DNA of 32,600 nucleotides from Nonomuraea longispora (lineage in GTDB: Bacteria > Actinomycetota > Actinomycetes > Streptosporangiales > Streptosporangiaceae), in contig NZ_SMJZ01000090.1 of assembly GCF_004348345.1 (NCBI RefSeq), positions 1-32,600 of the forward strand, given 5' to 3'. The position numbers were made by a program, and so were the translations under genes. Of the stretch, positions 13,861 through 21,026 are shown one piece after another. Each line of letters opens with the position of its first letter. The first letter of the stretch is position 1. The notes below the pieces were generated by a model. It saw only the letters and a program-made list of their open reading frames with translations, made no database searches and was not told where the DNA came from.

Positions 13861-14820
13861 TCAGCGTGGGGTGGTGAAGCGGGACAGCAGATCGTCGGCG
13901 GCGGCGAAAGCGGCCACCACGTCGGCCGCCGTGCGCTGCCGCCGCACCAGGCCCACGGCCTGCCCGGCGTAGATGCCGGCGGTGTCGAAGTCGCCCTCGC
14001 GGCGGGCCCGCGCCAGCTCCGCCTGCGCCGTCTCGTCGGTGGCCAGTTCCTTCTCCCGGCCCGCCCACCGGTCGAAGAAGGCGTTGCGCAGGGCACGGCC
14101 GCCGTACTCGGGGGGCCAGCCGAGCCGCTGGGCGACGTCGAAGACACGCCCGTAGGCGGTGCCGGTCTCGCCGGCGTCGAGGACGCGCTGCCGCGCCGCC
14201 TCCGGGGCGGTCGTCTCCGAGCACCCGAGGAAGGCGGTGCCCACCCAGGCGCCCTCCGCGCCCGCGGCGAGGACGGCGGCCAGGCCGCGGGCCGTGGCGA
14301 TGCCGCCGGCGGCCAGCACCGGGACGTCCACCGCGTCCAGCACGCTCTGCAGCAGGGGCAGCGTGGCCACGTCGGCGCGGCCGTGCCCGCCGCCCTCACC
14401 GCCGCGGGCGACGACCACGTCCACGCCGGCCCGTTCGGCGGCGCGGGCCTCGTCCGTGGTGCCCGCCTGGACGGCCACGGTGATGCCGGCCCTCCGCAGC
14501 GGTTCGACGTACGGCCGATAGTCGCCGAAGCTCACCGAGACCAGGTCGGGACGGGCGGCGAGCACCGCCTCGAACTGGGCGGGGTTGGCCGGCAGCGCCC
14601 AGGCCATCAGCCCGACGCCGTAAGGTCGCCCGCTCGAGGCCGCCACGGCCGCCTGCTCGGTGACCCACGAGCCCGGAGCGGCCGGGGGCACGCCGACCAT
14701 GCCGAGCCCGCCCGCCCCTGAGACGGCCGCGGCCAGCCGCCCGTCGCCCACGCCCGCCATGGGCGCGCCGACGAGCGGCACGTCGAGCCGGAAACGGCCG
14801 GTCAGCCAGGTGTTCGGCAT
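13861..14820 (-). CDS. Nitronate monooxygenase (NMO/2-nitropropane dioxygenase family)
   Basis: FMN-dependent TIM-barrel enzyme of 319 residues. It would oxidise alkyl nitronates such as propionate 3-nitronate to the carbonyl compound and nitrite. Visible features are the N-terminal PLVGAPMAGVG at about 15-25 (flavin phosphate side), GGLGMVG near 37-43, the active-site loop GGEGGGHG at 140-147 with catalytic His146, and VLAAGGIATARGLAA followed by GAEGAWVGTAF for FMN phosphate binding. ATG 14820 has AGGAG 8 nt upstream; an in-frame start at 14880 would add 20 residues without family support. It converges on the hydrolase with only a 14-nt gap and lies 99 bp after the glycosidase stop, so it is probably separately transcribed. 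Other members of this fold act as enoyl reductases, so the substrate is not certain. Confidence 0.9.
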   Translation of the reverse strand: MPNTWLTGRFRLDVPLVGAPMAGVGDGRLAAAVSGAGGLGMVGVPPAAPGSWVTEQAAVAASSGRPYGVGLMAWALPANPAQFEAVLAARPDLVSVSFGDYRPYVEPLRRAGITVAVQAGTTDEARAAERAGVDVVVARGGEGGGHGRADVATLPLLQSVLDAVDVPVLAAGGIATARGLAAVLAAGAEGAWVGTAFLGCSETTAPEAARQRVLDAGETGTAYGRVFDVAQRLGWPPEYGGRALRNAFFDRWAGREKELATDETAQAELARARREGDFDTAGIYAGQAVGLVRRQRTAADVVAAFAAADDLLSRFTTPR

Positions 14821-14897
14821 CCTGTCGGCTCCTTCGGTGCTCCGGGGGAACGCCCGTCGCTCCACACCCGTCCTGACCATGGTGCCAGCCGCCTGCG

Positions 14898-14919
14898 GCC
14901 CGTACCCGGAGGCACGGGC
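14898..14919 (-). terminator. Terminator of the secreted glycosidase gene
   Basis: Directly after the glycosidase stop, the minus-strand transcript can pair GCCCGTGCC with GGTACGGGC (9 bp, one G-U) around a TCCG loop. Position and compactness suit a terminator that isolates the nitronate monooxygenase gene. There is no U-tract. Confidence 0.6.
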
Positions 14920-16104
14920 TTACGTCCTCTGCTGGGCCTTGAAGGCGCCGAGCCAGTAGTTCGGGGCGGACAGCCCTTCGCCGCGCGGCTTGACGGTGTA
15001 GGTGGCGAAGACGCTGTTGAGCAGCCACGGGTCCTTGTCGGGGCCGAAGTTCCGGACCATCAGGTCGTCCTGCTTGAAGCCGTACGTCGCGACCGCCAGC
15101 CGGCCGGTGCCGCGGTAGAGGCGCATCTGGTCGCGCAGGAACGTCGACTGGCTCGTGAACCACGGGGAGCTGGTCAGGAAGTCGCGCCAGGTGCGCTGGG
15201 GGAAGGGCTCGTCGATGGCGGCCTTGATGACCTGCCAGACCTTGGTGCCGGGGGGGAAGCCGTGACGCTGGGCGAAGTCCGCGGCGACGGGGTCCTCCAG
15301 GTGCCGTTTCCAGTGCCACACCAGCGAGAACTCGGTGACGAGGAAGGTCTGGCCCGCGCGCATCCGCGGCAGGATGTAGTCGAGGAAGGCCTGCGCGTTC
15401 TCCGGCGCGGGCAGGTGGGGGTGGATGTCGACGCCGTCGATCTCCGGGGTCTCGCGGACGAAGGTCATCCAGCGCTCAGCGGCCGGGGTGCGGCGGTCGG
15501 GCAGGTCGAGGCGGTTGAGCGCGCCCATGTAGAGCCGGGTGCCGCAGCCGGCGCCGCAGTGTTCGCGCCGGTGGGCGATGACGTGACGGGCGACGGTCTC
15601 GTAGAAGGCGTTGAGCCGCTGGTCGCGTTCGGCGGGCAGGCTCTCGATGAACGGCTCGTTGCCGATCGTCATGATGTCGACCTTGCCCATCACGGTGGGC
15701 AGCACCCGGTCGAGGCGGGCCAGCTCCGCGGCCATCTGCGGGCTGCCGGGCGCGGGAAAAGAAGCCTGGTTGTACGGAAATTTCAGGCTCAGGATGGTGT
15801 CGTAACCGCGGTCCGCCACGTCGTTGATGGCGCGGATCGCGAAGTGCTCGGCGGGGTCACCGTCGTCGGCCGCGGGTATGGGAAAGAACCCGCGTACCCA
15901 TCGGGCTCCGGCCTCCTCCAGCTCGCGGTAGTCCAGGGCGTCGAGGTTCTGGTTGAAGTTCGCCCCGAGTGCCCCGAGTGCCCCGGGCGCGGCCGGGCGG
16001 GGCTGGTCGTCCTGCATGGGGCCGCCTCCTCGGGCGGTGGCGTGGGCGGCGGGCGAGAGGGCGAGAACCGCGGCCAGGGTGATGATCGGCAGTCGGCGCA
16101 GCAT
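14920..16104 (-). CDS. Secreted clan-A glycoside hydrolase (TIM barrel), family unassigned
   Basis: Exported protein of 394 residues. The signal peptide has MLRR, a hydrophobic core and cleavage near the AHA at residues 20-22. The mature part looks like a (beta/alpha)8 retaining glycosidase. IGNEP at 147-151 places the acid/base Glu150 at the end of a strand, and VTEFS at 256-260 places the nucleophile Glu258, as in clan GH-A families. DGVDIHPHLP at 223-232 is a typical strand before the nucleophile. I cannot name the GH family. Adjacent genes for an arabinofuranosidase, a sugar ABC importer and a LacI repressor suggest it cuts an arabinose- or xylose-containing polymer outside the cell (inference). 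It has a GGGAG ribosome site, and its promoter carries the same 12-bp operator as the importer operon. Confidence 0.8.
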   Translation of the reverse strand: MLRRLPIITLAAVLALSPAAHATARGGGPMQDDQPRPAAPGALGALGANFNQNLDALDYRELEEAGARWVRGFFPIPAADDGDPAEHFAIRAINDVADRGYDTILSLKFPYNQASFPAPGSPQMAAELARLDRVLPTVMGKVDIMTIGNEPFIESLPAERDQRLNAFYETVARHVIAHRREHCGAGCGTRLYMGALNRLDLPDRRTPAAERWMTFVRETPEIDGVDIHPHLPAPENAQAFLDYILPRMRAGQTFLVTEFSLVWHWKRHLEDPVAADFAQRHGFPPGTKVWQVIKAAIDEPFPQRTWRDFLTSSPWFTSQSTFLRDQMRLYRGTGRLAVATYGFKQDDLMVRNFGPDKDPWLLNSVFATYTVKPRGEGLSAPNYWLGAFKAQQRT

Positions 16105-16159
16105 GGTGGCTCCCTGATGCTGGGGGATGAGCGGTTGTCATGGCGCACTCGCCGGTCAT

Positions 16160-16187
16160 GTTTGCGCTAACTCGATAGCGCTGTCAA
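16160..16187 (-). promoter_or_regulatory. Glycosidase promoter with LacI operator O1
   Basis: On the minus strand a perfect -35 TTGACA (16182-16187) is followed by the palindrome GCGCTA-N6-TAGCGC (16164-16181), which fills the spacer. GTTTGCGCTAAC (16160-16171, plus strand) covers the expected -10. O1 differs at one base from the importer operator O3, so the LacI protein encoded next door is the obvious repressor. Confidence 0.75.
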
Positions 16188-16205
16188 TGGCCGTCCCCGG
16201 AGGAC

Positions 16206-17201
16206 TCAGCGGCGCGGCGGCGCGGTGGACGCCCGGACCACCAGCTCCGGACGGACGAACCGGCTGACGCCGGACGCCGCCCCGGGCTTCGAGGGTGTCT
16301 CGATCTGGGCGATCAGGTGGTCGAGGCAGCGGCGCCCCACAGCGGCGAGGTCCTGGCGCACCGTGGTCAGCGGAGGCGTCAGGAAGGGGGCGAAGTCGAG
16401 GTCGTCGAAGCCGACGACGCTCAGATCGCCGGGAACCTCGCGGCCCAGCTCGGCCGCCGCCCGCAGGACGCCCACCGCCATCTGGTCGTTGGCGGCGAAG
16501 ACCGCGGTCACGGAGTCGTCGGCCAGCAGGCGCAGGGCCGCGTCGTAGCCGGAGCTCGGCGACCAGTCGCCGACGACGGGCGGCGGCACCGGACGCCCCG
16601 CCCGCTTCAGCAGCCGTTGCCAGGCCGCCCTGCGCCGCTGCGCCGGATTGGACCCGGCGGGCCCCGCCACGTGGTGGACCGTGGCGTGCCCCAGCTCCAG
16701 CAGGTGGTCGACGGCCGCGCGGGCGCCGGCCGCCTCGTCCATGCCGAACGTCGGGTGCCGGTGTGCCGCCTTGCTGTCGGCGATGACCAGGGGCACCTCG
16801 TCGGACAACCGGAGGTGGGGCGTGTCGAGCACGCGCGCCTCGATCACGATCACGCCGTCGACCGCCCGGTCGGTGAGGCCGCGTACGGCCGCGCGCACGT
16901 CCTTCTCCGTGGGTGCGTCGACCACCGCGATGCTCACCGAGTAGCCGCGGGCCTGGGCGCCCGTCGCGACGGCCTCGACGATGCGCACGTTGAGCACGGC
17001 GCTGAGGTTGAACGTGACGACGCCGATCGTGCCGAACCGGCCGGTGGCCAGCGCCCGCGCGGCGATGTTGGCGCGGTAGCCGAGCTGCTTCATGGCCGTC
17101 TCGACCTTGAGCCGCGTGGCGGCGGTCACGCGGTCGTTGCCGTTCACGACCCTGGAGACGGTCTGGCCGGAGACGCCGGCGAGCTTGGCGACATCAGCCA
17201 T
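16206..17201 (-). CDS. LacI family transcriptional repressor of the arabinoside locus
   Basis: A 331-residue LacI/GalR-type repressor. The DNA-binding domain MADVAKLAGVSGQTVSRVVN occupies residues 1-20. Recognition residues are QTVSR, followed by a linker ending in ANIAARALATG that suits a hinge inserting at a central CpG, which all three operators have. The periplasmic-binding-protein-like sensor domain starts at about residue 55 (GTIGVVTF) and ends with FDDLDFAPFLTPPLTTVRQD. I start at ATG 17201 because GGAGGG lies 6 nt upstream and the HTH begins at once; a GTG at 17243 is in frame. It lies between the secreted glycosidase and the divergent importer operon and probably releases the operators when an arabino-oligosaccharide or arabinose-derived sugar binds (inference). 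Confidence 0.93.
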   Translation of the reverse strand: MADVAKLAGVSGQTVSRVVNGNDRVTAATRLKVETAMKQLGYRANIAARALATGRFGTIGVVTFNLSAVLNVRIVEAVATGAQARGYSVSIAVVDAPTEKDVRAAVRGLTDRAVDGVIVIEARVLDTPHLRLSDEVPLVIADSKAAHRHPTFGMDEAAGARAAVDHLLELGHATVHHVAGPAGSNPAQRRRAAWQRLLKRAGRPVPPPVVGDWSPSSGYDAALRLLADDSVTAVFAANDQMAVGVLRAAAELGREVPGDLSVVGFDDLDFAPFLTPPLTTVRQDLAAVGRRCLDHLIAQIETPSKPGAASGVSRFVRPELVVRASTAPPRR

Positions 17202-17424
17202 GGACGGCCCTCCGGACGCTCTCGTGCCTGGTGCTCGAACCACGCCGGGCGTCTCCCTTCGTCATCGCAGCAGGGGGTGGAGCGTGAAAGGCCGGGACGG
17301 ACCGGCCGGGGCCTGGCCGCCGGCCCTGTCGGCGCCGCTAAAGAGGAGGTGTCGCCGCCGACAGAGTACATCCCCGCCCGGGGCTGTGGAAATCGTTAAC
17401 CGGCCCTCGAACGCCCGCACATCT
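17202..17424 (-). other. Long leader/upstream region of lacI-type gene
   Basis: About 220 bp without a gene. It holds an inverted repeat CTGTCGGCG (17326-17334) / CGCCGACAG (17356-17364). A CCTCCTC tract (minus strand) in its loop could pair with a purine-rich ribosome site. If lacI transcription starts near O2 this would be a structured 5' leader. No riboswitch family is recognised. Confidence 0.4.
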
Positions 17425-17438
17425 TGTTTACGCAAACA
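17425..17438. promoter_or_regulatory. LacI operator O2
   Basis: TGTTTACGCAAACA is a 14-bp palindrome with one mismatched base pair, matching O3 at 11 of 12 core positions. It lies on the lacI side of the divergent gap, where it could autoregulate the repressor. Its centre is 117 bp from that of O3, close to 11 helical turns, which would favour a repression loop. Confidence 0.75.
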
Positions 17439-17474
17439 TGCTTATCACGACGTCAAGCCAACTATCTCCTGCAC

Positions 17475-17494
17475 ATCGACCGGGGGCGGTCGAT
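17475..17494. repeat. Perfect 8-bp inverted repeat between O2 and O3
   Basis: ATCGACCG-GGGG-CGGTCGAT lies in the divergent promoter region, upstream of the importer promoter and so probably outside its mRNA. It could be a second regulator's site (for example a global sugar regulator) or an end for transcripts entering the gap. It does not resemble the LacI operators. Confidence 0.5.
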
Positions 17495-17516
17495 GAGAAA
17501 CCTCACGGTCGGCATC

Positions 17517-17554
17517 TTGACGCTGATGGGCGACGGACATAGGTTTGCGCAAAC
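17517..17554 (+). promoter_or_regulatory. Importer operon promoter overlapped by LacI operator O3
   Basis: TTGACG (17517-17522), a 17-nt spacer and TAGGTT (17540-17545) form a good vegetative promoter. The perfect palindrome GTTTGCGCAAAC (17543-17554) covers the end of the -10 and the start site, so a bound repressor would block initiation. The leader of about 85 nt contains a small hairpin, TCCCTG-CGAT-CAGGGA (about 17577-17592). Confidence 0.8.
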
Positions 17555-17636
17555 ATTAATCCGCTTGACCGGGGGATCCCTGCGATCAGGGACGGGCGGT
17601 ACAGGTCGCAGACCGAACCGACGAAGAGGAGTCGCC

Positions 17637-19157
17637 ATGCGGCGGCATCAACGGATCCTTGGAAGCCGGCCCGGCGCGGGCAGCGCCGGGCGACCCAGCC
17701 TGGGGCGACGCCAGTTCATCGGCGGGGCCGGCGCGGCCGCGCTCGCGGCGGCGCTCGCCGGATGCACGGGTGGTGGGCAGATGAGCCGGGAAAGCGGCGG
17801 TTCGAGCGGAGCCCTCCAGTGGTGGGACCAGTTCCGGCCGTTGACGAAGATGTTGCAGGACGATCTTTTCGCCCCCTACATGAAGGCGCATCCCGGGGTC
17901 ACGATCGAGCGGCGCCAGATGGACGTGCCCGACCTGGGGCAGGCCCTGCAGGTCGGCCGGCGCAGCAACCAGATGCCGGACGTGCACTCGCTCGCCGGGC
18001 TGGGCACCTCCGCCGCGGCACTGGTCAGCGAGGGCTGGTTCCAGCCGATCGGCAAGCTCGCCGACTTCCAGGGCAGCCCGGTCGGGGAGTTCGTCTACGA
18101 CGGCATCCACCGCTTCGACGGCGAGATCTACTCCATCCCGCCGTTCTCCGGCCGCTGGCACGAGGCGGTGCCGTGGTTCAACACCGCCCTGCTCAAGCAG
18201 GCCGGCGTCGACCCCGAGGAGGAGCCGGGCACGTGGGACCAGCTGCGCGACGTCGCCCGGCGCCTCACCAAGGGCACCGACGACGGCGTGTACGGGATCG
18301 TCGTGCCGAGCAAGGACGCCGAGTACCTGCAGATCCTGGTGAACCGGCTGGCCATGACCGCGGGCGCGCCGGGCGGCATCGACTGGGCGACCGGCGCGTA
18401 CGCCTACGACGCCCAGCAGTACGCCGACGCCGTCGAGTTCCTGGTCGCCCTGCAGACCGACAAGGTCGTGCACCCCGCGTCCCCGTCGATGGGCGCCCGG
18501 GACGCCCGCGCCCGCTGGGCGGCGGGGCAGGCGGCCGTCTACCTGTGGGGAGCCTGGTTCATCGGCGGCCTGCGCGTGGACGAGCCGGAGGCCGTGGAGC
18601 GCGGGGTCGGCACCTGGCACATCCCCTGCCCCGAGAAGAGCAGGAACTTCGTCTACAGCCCGCCGCAGCCCGGCACGTTCTGGGTGTCGAGCCAGTCGAA
18701 GCGCGCCCAGGAGGCCGCCGAGCTCATGCTGCAGATGACGACCAAGGAGTTTCAGACCAAGCTGGCCGCCGCCATGGACCAGCCGCCCGCCCTGGCCGAG
18801 GTGGTGGAGGAGGCGGAGGTGCACCCGGCCTACCGGCAGTGCGTCGTCAACTTCCAGGACGACGTGAGGATCGCCCCGGTGCCAGAGGTGGCCACCCCCG
18901 CGGTCTGGCAGGTGCTGGCCGAGATGCGCGACGTCCATCCGAACCTCGGTGACATCGTCCAGTCGGTGCTGACCGGATCGACCTCCGACGTGGCCGGCGA
19001 GCTCCGCCGCTACAACGACGCGATGAGCGCCGAGCGCGAGCGCGCGATCAAGGCCGTCCGCGAGGAGAAGGGCGTCGAGGTCGACACGAAGGCATGGGTG
19101 TTCGCCAACTGGGACAGGAAGGCGGACTACGACCAGAAGGCCTACGCCGAGCGCTGA
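17637..19157 (+). CDS. ABC sugar importer, substrate-binding lipoprotein
   Basis: Extracellular solute-binding protein (family 1 type) of 506 residues, anchored outside the membrane by lipid. The N-terminus has twin arginines in GRRQFIGG at 23-30, a hydrophobic stretch and the lipobox LAGC with Cys43, so Tat export followed by lipidation is likely. The mature part has the clamshell fold pattern, with ALQWWDQF near the start and WATGAYAYDAQQYADAVEFL in the middle. I start at ATG 17637 because GAGGAG (17626-17631) lies 5 nt upstream; the frame is open to 17424, but that stretch contains the promoter and operator. It is first in the operon with two permeases and GH51, so arabino-oligosaccharides are the likely cargo (inference). 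Confidence 0.92.
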   Translation: MRRHQRILGSRPGAGSAGRPSLGRRQFIGGAGAAALAAALAGCTGGGQMSRESGGSSGALQWWDQFRPLTKMLQDDLFAPYMKAHPGVTIERRQMDVPDLGQALQVGRRSNQMPDVHSLAGLGTSAAALVSEGWFQPIGKLADFQGSPVGEFVYDGIHRFDGEIYSIPPFSGRWHEAVPWFNTALLKQAGVDPEEEPGTWDQLRDVARRLTKGTDDGVYGIVVPSKDAEYLQILVNRLAMTAGAPGGIDWATGAYAYDAQQYADAVEFLVALQTDKVVHPASPSMGARDARARWAAGQAAVYLWGAWFIGGLRVDEPEAVERGVGTWHIPCPEKSRNFVYSPPQPGTFWVSSQSKRAQEAAELMLQMTTKEFQTKLAAAMDQPPALAEVVEEAEVHPAYRQCVVNFQDDVRIAPVPEVATPAVWQVLAEMRDVHPNLGDIVQSVLTGSTSDVAGELRRYNDAMSAERERAIKAVREEKGVEVDTKAWVFANWDRKADYDQKAYAER

Positions 19158-19185
19158 GCCGCGTCCGCCCGCGAACAGGAGCACG

Positions 19186-20154
19186 ATGACAACGACAATC
19201 CGGCGGCGCGAGCGGCCGTCCGTGGCGGCCTCTCGGGACGGCGGCCGGCGGGGGCTGCTGAGCCGTCTGCGGCAGGACTGGTGGATCTACCTCTTCCTGC
19301 TCCCGACCGTCCTCGGTTACGGGGCCTACACCGTCTACCCGCTGCTGGCCTCGTGGTGGTTCGCCTTCCTCGACTGGCCGGGCTTCGCGACCGCGGGCAC
19401 CTTCGTCGGCGTCGAGAACTTCGAGCGGCTGATCGGGGACGACCTCTTCTGGAACGCCTTCTGGAACTCGATCGTGTTCCTGGTGTTCGCCGTACCCCTG
19501 CGGGTGGGGCTCGCGCTGGTGCTCGCGCTCGTCCTGAACCGGAAGAAGACGCCGTTCAAGGGCTTCTTCCGCACGCTGTTCTTCCTGCCGGTCGTCACCA
19601 CGGGAGCCATCGTCGGCGTCGTGTTCACCCTGCTGCTCGACGCGAGCGGCCCGGTGAGCCTGGCGCTGGTGTGGTCGGGGCTGATCGACTCGCCGGCGAA
19701 CTTCGCGGCCAACGCCGGCACCTCCCTCTACGCCGGGATCGCCGTGTGGGTGTGGAAGTGGCTGGGCATCACGCTGATCTACTGGCTGGCCGCGCTGCAG
19801 ACGATCCCGCAGGTGGTGCACGAGGCCGCGATGATCGACGGCGCGGGCGCCTGGGCGGAGTTCCGTCACGTGACCATGCCGCTGCTCGTGCCGTTCCTGG
19901 TGATCATCACCCTGATCGACACGGTGGCCGCGTTCAACGTCTTCGACCTGATGCAGACCCTCACCGGCGGAGGCCCGTCGTTCTCGTCCGAGGTGATCGA
20001 GATCTTCATCTTCCGTACGGCCTTCCAGGCCACCGTCCCGCAGCTGGGATACGCGTCGGCGGCGGCGGTGCTGTTCGGGCTGCTGACCATGGCCTTCGCG
20101 ATCGCCCAGGCCCTCGGCATGCGCTGGGCCAGGGGCAGGACGGGGGCGGCATGA
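19186..20154 (+). CDS. ABC sugar importer permease (MalF/UgpA type)
   Basis: Integral membrane subunit of a CUT1 importer, 322 residues with about six membrane helices. A basic cytoplasmic N-terminus precedes WWIYLFLLPTVLGYGAYTVYP, the usual first helix of this family. The EAA loop that docks on the ATPase reads EAAMIDGAGAWAEFRHVTMP at about 210-229. ATG 19186 has AGGAG 5 nt upstream and is 28 nt after the binding-protein stop. No ATPase gene is in the operon. Actinobacterial CUT1 systems usually share a multitasking MsiK-type ATPase encoded elsewhere (family knowledge). Confidence 0.93.
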   Translation: MTTTIRRRERPSVAASRDGGRRGLLSRLRQDWWIYLFLLPTVLGYGAYTVYPLLASWWFAFLDWPGFATAGTFVGVENFERLIGDDLFWNAFWNSIVFLVFAVPLRVGLALVLALVLNRKKTPFKGFFRTLFFLPVVTTGAIVGVVFTLLLDASGPVSLALVWSGLIDSPANFAANAGTSLYAGIAVWVWKWLGITLIYWLAALQTIPQVVHEAAMIDGAGAWAEFRHVTMPLLVPFLVIITLIDTVAAFNVFDLMQTLTGGGPSFSSEVIEIFIFRTAFQATVPQLGYASAAAVLFGLLTMAFAIAQALGMRWARGRTGAA

Positions 20155-21026
20155 CGGCCGCCACGAGAACGGGCGTGACCTGGCGTGCCCGCCTGTTCCG
20201 CCGTCCCAGCCCCGGTCAGGTGGTGACGGTCGTCCTGCTGCTGGTGCTCGGCGGCCTGTGGATCTACCCGTTCGCCTGGCTCGTCTCGGCGTCGCTGAAG
20301 TCCTCGCCCGAGATCTTCGGCCGCGGGCTCGACCTGTTGCCGGAGCAGCCGGTCTGGGAGAACTACGCGCGGGCCTGGACCGAGGTCGGCTTCGCCACGT
20401 ACTTCGTCAACACGCTCGTCATCACCGTGGGCACCGTGCTGCTCGTGGTCGTGCGCAGCGCTCTGGCGGGCTACGTGCTGGGCCGCTACGACTTCGCCGG
20501 CAAGAAGCTGCTCATCGGGGTGTTCCTGGTCACCTTCTTCCTCCCGGAGGGGTACACGATCATTCCGATCACCCAGCTGACCGACCAGCTGAGCCTGCTC
20601 AACACGCACGCCGGCGTGATTCTCGGGCTGGGCGCGGGCGGGCAGATCGCCTCGACCCTCCTCTACGCGGGATATTTCCGGAGGCTGCCGAAGGAGCTGG
20701 AGGAGACCGCCCGCCTCGACGGAGCCGGGCATTTCACGATCTTTTTCCGTGTCATGCTCCCGCTGGCCTGGCCGATCACCGCCACGGTGGTCATCCTCAC
20801 GTTCCTGTACGCCTGGAACGTCTACCTCCTGCCGCTGGTGTTCACGCTCAGCGAGCCCGGCCTGCGGACGCTGGCCGTGGGCATGACCGTCTTCGTCGGA
20901 GAGCGGGGCACCGACTGGTCGGGGATGGCCGCCGCGGCGGTCATCTCCCTGATCCCGGTGATCGCCGTCTTCGTCGTGCTCCAGCGCAAGTTCGTCGACA
21001 GCATCGCGGGAGCGGTGAAGCAATGA
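20151..21026 (+). CDS. ABC sugar importer permease (MalG/UgpE type)
   Basis: Second CUT1 permease, 291 residues with six predicted helices. It starts at ATG 20151 in an ATGA overlap with the previous stop, so translation is coupled. LWIYPFAWLVSASLKSSPEI marks the first helix and the loop typical of MalG-like subunits. The EAA loop is seen as ELEETARLDGAGHFTIFFRV, followed by MLPLAWP. The frame is open well upstream, but that part is antisense-free shadow of the first permease and not translated as this protein. It pairs with the 19186 permease to form the transmembrane channel. Confidence 0.93.
   Translation: MTAATRTGVTWRARLFRRPSPGQVVTVVLLLVLGGLWIYPFAWLVSASLKSSPEIFGRGLDLLPEQPVWENYARAWTEVGFATYFVNTLVITVGTVLLVVVRSALAGYVLGRYDFAGKKLLIGVFLVTFFLPEGYTIIPITQLTDQLSLLNTHAGVILGLGAGGQIASTLLYAGYFRRLPKELEETARLDGAGHFTIFFRVMLPLAWPITATVVILTFLYAWNVYLLPLVFTLSEPGLRTLAVGMTVFVGERGTDWSGMAAAAVISLIPVIAVFVVLQRKFVDSIAGAVKQ

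Noticed and set aside
12305..14224. Upstream extension of the TetR frame at 11717 to a protein of about 835 residues
   Set aside because: The added part is antisense to the hydrolase, is Arg/Gly/His-rich and has no motifs; the TetR starts at GTG 12304 just before its HTH.
17586..19184. Antisense open frame of about 530 codons over the sugar-binding protein
   Set aside because: Low-complexity shadow without ribosome site; the plus strand has lipobox and binding-protein features.
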